Shown here piece after piece: positions 8,461-16,112 of a stretch of 28,103 nt of DNA (positions are counted from its first letter, which is position 1; each line of letters begins with the position of its first letter). The notes below the pieces were generated by a model. That model saw only the letters and a list, made by a program, of their open reading frames with translations. It was not told where the DNA came from and searched no databases. This stretch comes from DATKPC01 sp035524275 (GTDB lineage Bacteria; Pseudomonadota; Gammaproteobacteria; Burkholderiales; Burkholderiaceae_F). Location of the stretch: NCBI GenBank assembly GCA_035524275.1, contig DATKPC010000067.1:1-28103 (forward strand), written 5' to 3'. Position numbers and translations under genes: made by a program.

Positions 8461-8670
8461 GCGCCGCGCCGACTTGCGCGGCAGCCGCCCCGGAAAAAGC
8501 CCGAGATCGGCGTCCATTTTCCCCGACCACGGCCCCCTGCGGGCCCACAGAATCGTTCCCCGCGAGACCCTTGGGCCTCGCGGCGTGCGGCGGGTCGTCG
8601 CCGACGCCAGCCCGCGGCGCCCTTGTCCTGCGCGACCGCGGCTTCCACCACCCTGTCGAAAGGCCTACGG

Positions 8671-9126
8671 ATGCGCCCCTTGATTCTTCGCACGCTCGCC
8701 GCGGTGGCGGGCCTCCTGTTGAGCGCTGCGGTCCACGCGGCGCCATCCCGCGCCGATGCGCAAGCGCAGGTCGGCGCCGCCGTCGACCACGTCAAGAAGG
8801 TCGGCGTCGAGCAGGCGATCAAGGACTTCAATTCGGCTCCCGAATGGAAGAACCGCGGGATGAACGTGATCCTGGACGACATGAAGGGCACGGTACTGGC
8901 CAGTTCGCTGAATCCGCGCCTCGTCGGCAAGCAGACCTACGAGATCAAGGATCCGAGCGGCAAGGAATTCGTCAAGGAATTCATCTCGGTGGCGTCGCAG
9001 AAGGGCGAAGGCTGGATCGACTACCAGTTCGTCAATCCGGAGACGAAGGCGCTCGAGGAGCGTTCGATGTTCGTGCGCAAGGTCGCCGGGTTCGAAGGCT
9101 TCGTCGGCGTGGCGATCACCAAGTAG
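8671..9126 (+). CDS. Secreted single-Cache-domain protein
   Basis: The 151-residue protein starts with a signal peptide (MRPLILRTLAAVAGLLLSAA, likely cleaved near VHA-AP at about 23). A single Cache domain of the sCache_2 type follows, with motifs such as DDMKGTVLASSLNPRLVGK, DPSGKEFVKEFI and GEGWIDYQFVNPETK. Such domains bind small ligands outside the membrane, usually as part of a chemoreceptor or kinase. Here the domain stands alone and would be periplasmic. The ATG at 8671 is preferred over an in-frame ATG at 8623 because it begins the signal peptide. A chemoreceptor gene follows after nine bases, so the pair is probably one operon and the protein may be a ligand-binding partner of that receptor. 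Confidence 0.85.
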   Translation: MRPLILRTLAAVAGLLLSAAVHAAPSRADAQAQVGAAVDHVKKVGVEQAIKDFNSAPEWKNRGMNVILDDMKGTVLASSLNPRLVGKQTYEIKDPSGKEFVKEFISVASQKGEGWIDYQFVNPETKALEERSMFVRKVAGFEGFVGVAITK

Positions 9127-9135
9127 GACGCCGCC

Positions 9136-10680
9136 GTGCTGCAGCGCTTCCGCATCGGAATCCGTCTCGGGCTGGGCTTTGGCGCGTTGATCGCCGCGGC
9201 CACGGCGGCCTTCATCGCGGCGATCGCGGTCGGCGCGGCCGGCCAGGCCGCGCTGGAGCGTTCCGAATCGGCGGCGCGCGAGCGGATCGGCCTCGTTCGC
9301 GAGATGCGCGAGCAGGAGCTCGTCGCCGTCTCCTCGATTCGCAGCGCCGGGCTGCAGACGGACTCCGCGATGGTCAATCGCGATGTCGATGCCTATCGAT
9401 CGGCGTTGAAACAGCTCGCGGCGGACGAATCGCGACTGGCGTCGCTCGAGTTGGGCACCGACGAAGGCGCCCGGCTGAAGGACTCCGCGGCCCTGCGGAA
9501 ACAGGTGGAGCCGGTCGTCGACGAGGCCATTCGCTACGCCATGGCGCTCGCCGGCGACCAGGCCGGCAAGGTGCTGACCGACAAGCTCGGGCCGTTGGAG
9601 AAGAGCTGGTCGGAGCAGCTGGCCGCGCTGGCTCGCCTGCAGGTCGAACAGGCCGACGCCGCGCGCGAGCGCATCCACGACCAGAACGCGACGCGCCTTG
9701 CCGCGTTGGGCGCGCTTCTCGCCGTCGTGATCGGCGGCGCAATCGCCTTCGCCGTCCTGATGACGCGCTCGGTGACGCGTCCGCTGTCGGCGGCAAGTTC
9801 GATCGCCGCGCGAGTCGCCGACGGCGACCTCGGCGTGAAGATCGACCCGCAGGGCGACGACGAGGCGGCCCAGCTGCTGCGCTCGCTGCAGCTGATGACG
9901 GCACAGCTCTCGACGATGGTGAGCGCCGTGCGCGAATCGGCGGAGGCCGTCGAGTTGGCGTCGCGGGAAATTTCCAACGGCAACATGGACCTGTCGGCGC
10001 GAACCGAACGCCAGGCCGCGACGATGGAGCAGACTTCCGCGTCACTGAACGAATTGACCGCGATGGTCGGCGCGACCTCGGCGCACGCCTGCAAGGCCCG
10101 GGACGTTTCGCAACAGACCGCCGGCGTGGCGTCGCAAGGCGGCCGCGCGATGGAAGACGCCTCCAGCACGATGGCGGCGATCACGGAATCGTCCAAGCGC
10201 ATCGCGGAGATCATCGGCGTCATCGACGGCATCGCGTTCCAGACCAACATCCTGGCCCTCAATGCCGCGGTCGAAGCCGCCCGCGCCGGCGAGCAGGGGC
10301 GCGGATTTGCCGTCGTCGCGAGCGAGGTCCGCGCGCTGGCGCATCGGGTTTCCGGCGCGTCCAGCGAGGTCCGGCAATTGATCGGCGAATCGGTCGGTCG
10401 CATCGAGGACGGCGCGCGCCAGATCGGCTCGCTCGGGCAGACGATGCGGCAGATGGTCCACAGCGTCGGGGACGTCGGCACGTTGATCGGCGAGATCAGT
10501 TCCGCCTCGACCCAACAGCAGTCGAGCCTGCAGGAAGTCAACCGTGCGGTCCAGCATTTCGACGGCGCGACGCAACAGAATGCCGCGCTGGTCGAGCAGT
10601 TGGCCGCCGCCGCGCAGAGCCTGACGGGCCACACCGAGCGCCTGACCGGCCTGGTGCGCCGGTTCCGCGTCGCCGCCTGA
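9136..10680 (+). CDS. Methyl-accepting chemotaxis protein, 4-helix-bundle sensor type
   Basis: The 514-residue receptor starts at GTG. It has a short cytoplasmic N-terminus, TM1 (about 12-33), a periplasmic four-helix-bundle region (about 34-186), TM2 (about 188-210), HAMP (about 211-263, starting RSVTRPL) and a signalling domain (264-514). The hairpin tip reads VIDGIAFQTNILALNAAVEA followed by ARAGEQGRGFAVVASEVRAL, the highly conserved CheA/CheW contact region. There is no C-terminal pentapeptide for CheR docking; the protein ends RRFRVAA. No che genes are in the window, so it would feed a chemotaxis core encoded elsewhere. Its close linkage to the secreted Cache protein suggests a two-protein receptor; the ligand is unknown. 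Confidence 0.93.
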   Translation: MLQRFRIGIRLGLGFGALIAAATAAFIAAIAVGAAGQAALERSESAARERIGLVREMREQELVAVSSIRSAGLQTDSAMVNRDVDAYRSALKQLAADESRLASLELGTDEGARLKDSAALRKQVEPVVDEAIRYAMALAGDQAGKVLTDKLGPLEKSWSEQLAALARLQVEQADAARERIHDQNATRLAALGALLAVVIGGAIAFAVLMTRSVTRPLSAASSIAARVADGDLGVKIDPQGDDEAAQLLRSLQLMTAQLSTMVSAVRESAEAVELASREISNGNMDLSARTERQAATMEQTSASLNELTAMVGATSAHACKARDVSQQTAGVASQGGRAMEDASSTMAAITESSKRIAEIIGVIDGIAFQTNILALNAAVEAARAGEQGRGFAVVASEVRALAHRVSGASSEVRQLIGESVGRIEDGARQIGSLGQTMRQMVHSVGDVGTLIGEISSASTQQQSSLQEVNRAVQHFDGATQQNAALVEQLAAAAQSLTGHTERLTGLVRRFRVAA

Positions 10681-10715
10681 GGCGCGCGGCGAGGCGCCGA
10701 GGCGTCCGCGTCCCG

Positions 10716-11042
10716 TTACCAGCCCAGGCCTTTGCGCAGCCCGATCAGGACGCCCATCCCGAGGATGAACGGCAGCCACGGGCTTCGCGATCGCAGCGCA
10801 ACCGCGGCCACGACGATGCCCGCGGCGAGTTTCGGATTGAAGGGGTGCAGCCCGCCGTGGTCCAGCAGCAGGTCGGGCACGACGAGCGCGGACAGCGCGG
10901 CGGCCGGCGCGTAGCGCAGCGCGCGCTGGACGACCGACGGCAACGCGCCCTTTTCGGCGAAGGCGATGAACGCCGCCCGCGGCACGAAGGTTCCGACCGC
11001 GAGCAGCGCGAACGCCGCCCAGAGTTCCAGGCCCCTGATCAT
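10716..11042 (-). CDS. azlD: AzlD-family branched-chain amino acid transport subunit
   Basis: The 108-residue product has about three to four hydrophobic helices and the AzlD pattern GTFVPRAAFI near the N-terminus, LRYAPAAALSALVVPDLL in the middle and a final hydrophobic helix. AzlD partners the larger AzlC in an inner-membrane exporter of branched-chain amino acids, first known from azaleucine resistance in Bacillus and as BrnFE in Corynebacterium. Its ATG overlaps the azlC stop codon as ATGA, so it is translationally coupled. It converges with the chemoreceptor gene, whose stop is 35 bases away. Confidence 0.87.
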   Translation of the reverse strand: MIRGLELWAAFALLAVGTFVPRAAFIAFAEKGALPSVVQRALRYAPAAALSALVVPDLLLDHGGLHPFNPKLAAGIVVAAVALRSRSPWLPFILGMGVLIGLRKGLGW

Positions 11043-11785
11043 GCCGGCGTCCTCGACGCCTTGCCGTGCTCGGCGGCGAACCCGGCGGCCATCCCGAGAA
11101 CGATCGCGACCACCAGGCCGAGACGCAACGGCAGGCCGCGCAGGAAGACCGCGCCGAGTCCGCCCACGACCGCCGCGACGAGCATCGGGCGGGCACGCGA
11201 GACGGGCACCAGCGTCACCAGCAGCGCGATCGTCGCCATGAACTCCAGCGACCAGTCGCGCGGCATCAGCTCGGCGCCCACGACGCCGACTCCGGTGAAG
11301 ACCTGCCAGATGACCCACCCGAACAGCGACGGCACCAGGAAGTAGCCGAAGCGCCAGGCCGCCGCCTCGGGCGAAGGGTCGTCTTCCGCACTCTGCAGCA
11401 TGCGCGGCGCCAGCAAGGAGAATCCGCCGTCGACGAGCAGGTAGCTTCCCGCCGCGCGCTTCGCCCACGACTGCCCCGCGAAGGCCGGCGCCAGCGCCGC
11501 GCTGTAGATCACGAAACGCAGGCTCATCACGGCGCCGGTCGCGAAGACGAGCCACAGCGGCGCTCCGGAAGCGATCAGCGGCAGCGAGCCGAGCTGCGCG
11601 GTGCCGCTGAAGACGAGCAGCGACATCGCCATCGACTCGAACGTCGAGAGGCCGATCGAGCGCATCGCGATGCCGGTGACGATCGCCCAAGGAATGAAGG
11701 CGATCGCGCAGGACCGGAAGCTGCGCATGCCCTCGCGGCCGCCTTGCCGGAAGGCGCCCTGCTCGAGGAACGCAGGCGTGGGCAT
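11039..11785 (-). CDS. azlC: AzlC-family branched-chain amino acid exporter, large subunit
   Basis: From the ATG at 11785 the product has 248 residues, rich in membrane helices. It shows the AzlC features FRSCAIAFIPWAIVTGIA at the N-terminus and MSLLVFSGTAQLGSLPLI, the conserved FSG-x-AQ segment, followed by SLRFVIYSAALAP. With AzlD it would export branched-chain amino acids or analogues across the inner membrane. The frame remains open far upstream through cutA, but homology begins only around residue 15, and this ATG leaves 38 bases after the cutA stop. No regulator of the AzlB/Lrp type is adjacent in the window. Confidence 0.87.
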   Translation of the reverse strand: MPTPAFLEQGAFRQGGREGMRSFRSCAIAFIPWAIVTGIAMRSIGLSTFESMAMSLLVFSGTAQLGSLPLIASGAPLWLVFATGAVMSLRFVIYSAALAPAFAGQSWAKRAAGSYLLVDGGFSLLAPRMLQSAEDDPSPEAAAWRFGYFLVPSLFGWVIWQVFTGVGVVGAELMPRDWSLEFMATIALLVTLVPVSRARPMLVAAVVGGLGAVFLRGLPLRLGLVVAIVLGMAAGFAAEHGKASRTPA

Positions 11786-11823
11786 CGCGGTCGTCGCGTC
11801 GTGGCGCCCGGCAACGCCGGCGT

Positions 11824-12162
11824 TCAGGCGATGAAGCTTTGCGGATCCGGCGTCGAGTCCGCCACCCAGCGCAGGTACGGTCCGTAGCCGGCGGCGAGCG
11901 GGAGCGCGACGATCTCCGGCGTCTCGTAAGGGTGAAGCTGGCGGATCGCCTGCTCCAGCGCCGGATAGCGGGCGCGCGTCGTCTTGATCACGAGCGCGAC
12001 CTCGTAGGCCTCCTCGATCCGGCCCTGCCAGCGATACACCGAGCGGACCGGGCCGTGGCGGTTCACGCACGCGGCAAGCTGGTTCTCGACGAGCGCGCGC
12101 GCGATGCGCTGCGCGGACTCCTCGTCGGGGCAGTGCGTCAGGACGCAGAGGACTTCGTGCAT
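11824..12162 (-). CDS. cutA: Divalent-cation tolerance protein CutA
   Basis: The 112-residue protein matches the CutA family: VLTHCPDEESAQRIARALVE, LAACVNR, VYRWQGRIEEAYEVALVIKT and HPYETPEIVALPLAAGY, the last being the most conserved block of the family. CutA forms small very stable trimers with a ferredoxin-like fold and was linked to copper tolerance; its exact job is still debated. Its position directly downstream of rplQ is common in Betaproteobacteria. Between the two lies the inverted-repeat element at 12202-12433, which may insulate cutA from ribosomal transcription. Confidence 0.93.
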   Translation of the reverse strand: MHEVLCVLTHCPDEESAQRIARALVENQLAACVNRHGPVRSVYRWQGRIEEAYEVALVIKTTRARYPALEQAIRQLHPYETPEIVALPLAAGYGPYLRWVADSTPDPQSFIA

Positions 12163-12201
12163 GCGGTCGTGCCTCCTGATGGATGGCCTGGGGCGGCGGA
12201 T

Positions 12202-12433
12202 CCGGGCCAGCGGCCCTCTCCCCCACCCCTCTCCCGCTGGCGCGGGCGAGGGGAGTCTCGGCGTCGGCCGGCAGGACGAGGTTTCAATTCTGAACGAGCG
12301 GGCTCCGCGCTCCCGCGCGCGCGAGAGGGGAGTCCCGGCGTCGGCCGTTGGGGCGGCGGGTGGACCTTCGGCGTTGGAACTCCCCTCGCCCGCGCCAGCG
12401 GGAGAGGGGTGGGGGAGAGGGCTGGTGGCCCGG
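12202..12433. repeat. 232-base inverted-repeat element between rplQ and cutA (REP/MITE-like, possible terminator)
   Basis: Left arm 12202-12255 is the reverse complement of right arm 12380-12433 with 52 of 54 positions matching; the inner 42 bases (12214-12255 and 12380-12421) are perfect. The arms are pyrimidine-rich on one strand (CCCTCTCCCCCACCCCTCTC). A 22-base direct repeat with one mismatch lies at 12249-12270 and 12326-12347. The right arm touches the TAG of rplQ at 12434. No transposase and no clear target duplication is visible. It would form a very large RNA hairpin after rplQ and could end or stabilise the ribosomal transcript. Similar CCCTCTCCC-type repeats are scattered in many high-GC proteobacterial genomes. 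Confidence 0.8.
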
Positions 12434-12838
12434 CTACTCCGCCTTTTCCTTCGCCTCGCCCGCGGCGGCTTCCGTCGGTTCCGGACGATCGACGAGCTCG
12501 ATCAACGCCATCGGCGCGGCATCGCCGTTGCGGAAGCCGATCTTCAGGATCCGGGTGTAGCCGCCGTGGCGCGCCTTGTAGCGCGGGCCGATCTCCGCGA
12601 ACAGCTTCACGACGATCTCGCGGTCGCGCAGCCGGTTGAACGCCAGCCGCTTGTTCGCGAGCGTCGGCTCCTTGCCGAGCGTGATGAGCGGCTCGACGAC
12701 ACGGCGCAGTTCCTTCGCCTTCGGCACCGTCGTGCGGATCAGCTCGTGGCGCAGCAGCGAGTTCGACATGTTGCGCAGCATCGCGAGGCGATGGCTGCTC
12801 GTGCGGTTCAGCTTGCGTAGTCCGTGGCCGTGGCGCAT
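12434..12838 (-). CDS. rplQ: 50S ribosomal protein L17
   Basis: The 134-residue protein begins MRHGHGLRKLNRTSSHRLAM and contains LLRHELIRTTVPKAKELRRV, FNRLRD and GGYTRILKIGFRNGDAAPMA, all standard for bacterial L17, which sits near the exit tunnel of the large subunit. After the core it has a short acidic/Ala tail, PTEAAAGEAKEKAE. It is the last gene of the ribosomal superoperon and is followed directly by the inverted-repeat element. The gap from rpoA is 160 bases, longer than usual. Confidence 0.98.
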   Translation of the reverse strand: MRHGHGLRKLNRTSSHRLAMLRNMSNSLLRHELIRTTVPKAKELRRVVEPLITLGKEPTLANKRLAFNRLRDREIVVKLFAEIGPRYKARHGGYTRILKIGFRNGDAAPMALIELVDRPEPTEAAAGEAKEKAE

Positions 12839-12908
12839 CGGATTTCCTTTCGTGAAGTCTTCAGCCGAATTCTTCTATCCCGGCGAGGGCGGTTCGGTCG
12901 ATTCGGGT

Positions 12909-12929
12909 CGAGCCCCGATCCGGGGCTCG
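12909..12929 (-). promoter_or_regulatory. 9-bp perfect hairpin in the rpoA-rplQ gap
   Basis: Bases 12909-12917 (CGAGCCCCG) pair with 12921-12929 (CGGGGCTCG) around a three-base loop. On the transcribed strand no T run follows, so full termination is unlikely. It lies in the 160-base gap between rpoA and rplQ and could be a processing or attenuation site. The rest of the gap, 12839-12998, holds nothing else I recognise. Confidence 0.4.
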
Positions 12930-12998
12930 GACCAGGGGCTTGCAGCAGCGGGCTTTTCGCCTCTTCGGGTCCAGGTGTCTCCTTGGCGCCTGCCCGTC

Positions 12999-13976
12999 CT
13001 ACTTCTCCAGGCCGGCGGGGGGCCAGTTCTCGAGCTTCATCCCGAGCGTCAGGCCGCGCGCGGCGAGGACTTCCTTGATCTCGTTGAGCGACTTGCGTCC
13101 GAGGTTCGGCGTCTTCAGCAGCTCGTTCTCGGTGCGCTGGATCAGGTCGCCGATGTAGTAGATGTTCTCGGCCTTCAGGCAGTTCGCCGAACGGACCGTG
13201 AGTTCCAGGTCGTCGACCGGGCGCAGCAGGATCGGATCGACCGAGGGCGAGGTGCGCTGCGCGGACACCGGCTCGCTCGTGCCTTCCAGCGAGGCGAAGA
13301 CCGACAGCTGGTCGACGAGGATCCGCGCCGATTGCCGGACCGCTTCCTCCGGCGCGATCGCGCCGTTGGTCTCGATCGTCATCACCAGGCGGTCGAGGTC
13401 GGTGCGCTGCTCGACGCGCGCGCTCTCGACCGTGTAGCTGACGCGCTTCACCGGCGAGAACGAGGCGTCCAGCACGATCCGGCCGATCGTCTTGCTGTGG
13501 TCGGCGCGGAACGCGCGGACGTTGCCCGGCACGTAGCCGCGACCCTTCTCGACGCGGATCTGCGCCTCGATCGCGCCGCCGGCCGTCAGCGTCGCGATGA
13601 CGTGGTCCGGATTGATGATCTCGACGTCGTGCGACAGCTCGATGTCGCCGGCCGTGACCGGGCCCTCGACCGTCTTCTTCAGCACGAGCGTGACTTCGTC
13701 GCGGTTGTGCAGCTTGAAGACGATGCCCTTCAGGTTCAGCAGGATGTCGACGACATCCTCGCGAACGCCGTCGAGCGTCGAGTATTCGTGGACGACGCCG
13801 GTGATCGTGACCTCGGTCGGGGCGTAGCCCACCATCGAGGACAGCAGGATGCGGCGCAGCGCGTTGCCGAGCGTATGGCCGTAGCCGCGCTCGAACGGTT
13901 CCATCGTCACGGTGGCGGCGTTGTGGCCGACCGATTCGACCTCGATGGCGCGCGGCTTCAGGAGTGCAGTGGTCAT
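12999..13976 (-). CDS. rpoA: DNA-directed RNA polymerase subunit alpha
   Basis: The 325-residue product is a full-length alpha subunit. The N-terminal assembly domain shows EPFERGYGHTLGNALRRILL and SSMVGYAPTEVTITGV; the DNA-binding C-terminal domain shows SANCLKAENIYYIGDLIQRT, KTPNLGRKSLNEIKEVLAAR and GLTLGMKLENWPP, matching the 265-determinant region that contacts UP elements and activators. The dimer nucleates polymerase assembly. Order rpsD-rpoA-rplQ is the standard alpha operon. The 169-base gap upstream (13977-14145) is longer than usual and I found no convincing promoter in it. Confidence 0.98.
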   Translation of the reverse strand: MTTALLKPRAIEVESVGHNAATVTMEPFERGYGHTLGNALRRILLSSMVGYAPTEVTITGVVHEYSTLDGVREDVVDILLNLKGIVFKLHNRDEVTLVLKKTVEGPVTAGDIELSHDVEIINPDHVIATLTAGGAIEAQIRVEKGRGYVPGNVRAFRADHSKTIGRIVLDASFSPVKRVSYTVESARVEQRTDLDRLVMTIETNGAIAPEEAVRQSARILVDQLSVFASLEGTSEPVSAQRTSPSVDPILLRPVDDLELTVRSANCLKAENIYYIGDLIQRTENELLKTPNLGRKSLNEIKEVLAARGLTLGMKLENWPPAGLEK

Positions 13977-14145
13977 GAATGGACCATCCTTTTCAATGCC
14001 CTCGGCTCGTTACACCGATAAGGCTGGTGGATGTCGTGGCGGGCTGAAGCAAACCGGGGCAGCCCGATCCCCAGGAAAACGGCGGTGGCCGGCCGCGTCG
14101 GCATCGCGCGGCGGGCGCGAGGCCCCGCCGCGGCGACGACGGCAA

Positions 14146-14772
14146 TCAGCGCGAGTACAGCTCGACCACCAGCGATTCGTTGACGTCCTGGGCGACTTCG
14201 CCGCGCTCCGGGACGGACTTGAACTTGCCTTCCATCTTCTTCGGGTCGACGTCGACCCACGACGGGAAGCCGCCGCTCTGCTCGGCAAGCTGCAGCGCGT
14301 CCTGCACGCGGGTCTGCTTCTTCGCGCGCTCGCGGATCGTGATCACGTCGCCGACGCGGACCTGCAGCGACGGCACGTTCACCGACTTGCCGTTGATCTC
14401 GACGGCGCAATGCGACACCAGCTGGCGCGCCTCGGCGCGCGTCGAGCCGAAGCCCATGCGATAGACGACGTTGTCCAGCCGCGTCTCCAGGATCTGGATG
14501 AGGTTGGCGCCGGTGTTGCCCTTGCGGCGCTCGGCCTCGGCGAAGTAGCGGCGGAACTGGCGCTCCAGCACGCCGTACATCCGCTTGACCTTCTGCTTCT
14601 CGCGCAGCTGCACGCCGTAGTCGGACAGGCGGGCACCGGAGGTGCGGCCGTGCTGGCCGGGCTTGCTGTCGGCCTTGCACTTCGTGTCGAGCGCGCGGCG
14701 CGCGCTCTTCAGGAACAGGTCGGTGCCTTCGCGGCGCGAGAGCTTGAGCTTTGCTCCGGTGTAACGAGCCAT
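14146..14772 (-). CDS. rpsD: 30S ribosomal protein S4
   Basis: The 208-residue protein begins MARYTGAKLKLSRREGTDLF and contains KPGQHG, SDYGVQLREKQKVKRMYGVL, RLDNVVYRMGFGSTRAEARQ (the S4 RNA-binding domain) and ends NESLVVELYSR. It is an early 16S rRNA binder and in Escherichia coli represses its own operon. Only one cysteine remains in the N-terminal region, so this is the zinc-free form. The preceding gap to rpsK is 104 bases and holds no gene. Confidence 0.98.
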   Translation of the reverse strand: MARYTGAKLKLSRREGTDLFLKSARRALDTKCKADSKPGQHGRTSGARLSDYGVQLREKQKVKRMYGVLERQFRRYFAEAERRKGNTGANLIQILETRLDNVVYRMGFGSTRAEARQLVSHCAVEINGKSVNVPSLQVRVGDVITIRERAKKQTRVQDALQLAEQSGGFPSWVDVDPKKMEGKFKSVPERGEVAQDVNESLVVELYSR

Positions 14773-14876
14773 GTCTTCTTCCTCATCCTGCAGCGGGGCT
14801 GCATTGAGTCCGGGCGCGGCGCGCCGCGGACATCGGGCCTTCGGTGGTCGTCGGCCCTACGGTTTGTCGAAACGAA

Positions 14877-15290
14877 TCAAACGCGGCGGCGCTTCGGCGC
14901 GCGGCAGCCGTTGTGCGGGACCGGCGTGATGTCCTGGATCGACGAGATCCGGAAGCCGCATGCGTTCAGCGCGCGCACCGACGACTCGCGGCCCGGGCCG
15001 GGGCCCTTGATGCGGACCTCGAGGTTCTTCACGCCGCACTCCAGCGCCGCGCGACCGGCCGCCTCGGAGGCGACCTGCGCCGCGAACGGCGTCGACTTGC
15101 GCGAGCCCTTGAACCCGGCGCCGCCGCTGCTGGCCCACGACAACGCGTTGCCCTGGCGGTCGGTGATCGTGATGATCGTGTTGTTGAAGGACGCGTGGAT
15201 GTGGGCGATGCCCTCGGCCACGTTCTTCTTCACCTTCTTGCGCGCGCGCTGCTGGGCGGCAACCTGTTGCGACGACGGATTCTTGGCCAT
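14877..15290 (-). CDS. rpsK: 30S ribosomal protein S11
   Basis: The 137-residue protein contains HIHASFNNTIITITDRQGNA, WASSGGAGFKGSRKSTPFAA, VRIKGPGPGRESSVRAL and the terminal ITPVPHNGCRAPKRRRV, the hallmarks of S11 on the small-subunit platform. It begins MAKNPSSQQVAAQQRARKKV, a basic leader of ordinary betaproteobacterial length. It sits between rpsM (37-base gap) and rpsD. Confidence 0.98.
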   Translation of the reverse strand: MAKNPSSQQVAAQQRARKKVKKNVAEGIAHIHASFNNTIITITDRQGNALSWASSGGAGFKGSRKSTPFAAQVASEAAGRAALECGVKNLEVRIKGPGPGRESSVRALNACGFRISSIQDITPVPHNGCRAPKRRRV

Positions 15291-15327
15291 CTGGCGTTAT
15301 GTTCCCGTGAGATCGTGGACGAACGAC

Positions 15328-15699
15328 TTACGCGCTCTTCTTCAGCGCGACACCGGCCTTCTTCGGGCCCTTGCGCGTGCGCGCGTTCGTGCGCGTGCGC
15401 TGGCCGCGAACCGGCAGGCCCTTGCGGTGCCGCATCCCGCGATAGCAGCCGAGGTCGATCAGGCGCTTGATCGACAGCTGGATCTCGCGGCGCAGGTCGC
15501 CCTCGATCGTGAAGCGCGACAGCGCCTCGCGGATGCGCTCGACCTCGGAGTCGGTCAGTTCCCGAACCTTCTTGCTGTGCGGGATGTTGACCGCATCCAG
15601 GATCGCGCGCGCACGCGCGCGGCCGATGCCGTAGATCGCCGTCAGGCCGATTTCCGCGTGCTGCTGCGGGGGAATGTTGATACCGGCAATACGTGCCAT
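15328..15699 (-). CDS. rpsM: 30S ribosomal protein S13
   Basis: The 123-residue protein begins MARIAGINIPPQQHAEIGLT and contains YGIGRARARAILDA, CYRGMRHRKGLPVRGQRTRT and a basic tail, as expected for S13 in the head of the small subunit. A GAGGA site precedes the ATG. The gap to rpmJ is only 21 bases, so there is no room for an E. coli-style S4-binding alpha-operon leader in front of rpsM. Confidence 0.98.
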   Translation of the reverse strand: MARIAGINIPPQQHAEIGLTAIYGIGRARARAILDAVNIPHSKKVRELTDSEVERIREALSRFTIEGDLRREIQLSIKRLIDLGCYRGMRHRKGLPVRGQRTRTNARTRKGPKKAGVALKKSA

Positions 15700-15720
15700 C
15701 GTCTATTCCTCGAGGGGCGC

Positions 15721-15834
15721 TCAGCCTTGACGCTGCTTATGACGCGGATCCGAGCAGATCACGCGCACGACGCGCTTGCGCTTGATGATCTTGCACTTGC
15801 GGCACATCTTCTTCACCGATGCCATGACTTTCAT
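15721..15834 (-). CDS. rpmJ: 50S ribosomal protein L36
   Basis: This short gene encodes 37 residues, MKVMASVKKMCRKCKIIKRK then RVVRVICSDPRHKQRQG. It is the zinc-binding form: Cys11, Cys14, Cys27 and His32 form the knuckle. L36 is a small protein of the large subunit. The stop TGA is at 15721-15723 and the ATG at 15832-15834. It lies between infA (52-base gap) and rpsM (21-base gap). Confidence 0.97.
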   Translation of the reverse strand: MKVMASVKKMCRKCKIIKRKRVVRVICSDPRHKQRQG

Positions 15835-15886
15835 GATGCTCTCCAGCGTCCGCGACCAGCGCGGCGGTCCGTTGACTCAACTCAAA

Positions 15887-16105
15887 CTACTTGGCGCGGA
15901 ACACGATCCGCGCCCGGCTCAGGTCGTACGGCGTCAGTTCCACGGTGACCTTGTCGCCCGGCAGGATCCGGATGTAGTGCATCCGCATCTTCCCGGAGAT
16001 GTGCCCGAGGACGATGTGTCCGTTCTCGAGCCTGACGCGAAACGTCGCGTTGGGGAGGTTCTCCATGATCTCCCCCTGCATCTGGATGACGTCGTCCTTC
16101 GACAT
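15887..16105 (-). CDS. infA: Translation initiation factor IF-1
   Basis: The 72-residue single OB-fold protein contains EIMENLPNATFRVRLENGH, VLGHISGKMRMHYIRILPGD and VTVELTPYDLSRARIVFRAK, typical IF-1, which occupies the A site during initiation. The start codon differs from the common MAKED beginning only slightly (MSKDD). It follows secY by seven bases, with an AGGAG site overlapping the secY stop. Placement between secY and rpmJ is typical of Betaproteobacteria, unlike E. coli where infA is elsewhere. Confidence 0.98.
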   Translation of the reverse strand: MSKDDVIQMQGEIMENLPNATFRVRLENGHIVLGHISGKMRMHYIRILPGDKVTVELTPYDLSRARIVFRAK

Positions 16106-16112
16106 CTGTCTC

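Noticed and set aside
4717..8517. A 1266-codon open frame on the minus strand antisense to the hybrid kinase
   Set aside because: Composition is that of a reading-frame shadow and the plus strand encodes a complete domain chain with all catalytic motifs.
8560..8583. Hairpin (CCGCGAG with CTCGCGG) between the kinase and the Cache gene as a terminator
   Set aside because: The stem is real but has an imperfect centre and no T tract, so termination cannot be claimed; the 210-base gap 8461-8670 shows nothing else recognisable.
11786..12226. N-terminal extension of azlC through the cutA region
   Set aside because: The frame is open only as a shadow of cutA; AzlC homology starts just after the ATG at 11785.
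12202..12433. CRISPR array or insertion sequence at the repeat cluster near rplQ
   Set aside because: There are only two arms in inverted orientation and one direct repeat pair, no regular spacers, no transposase frame and no clear target duplication.
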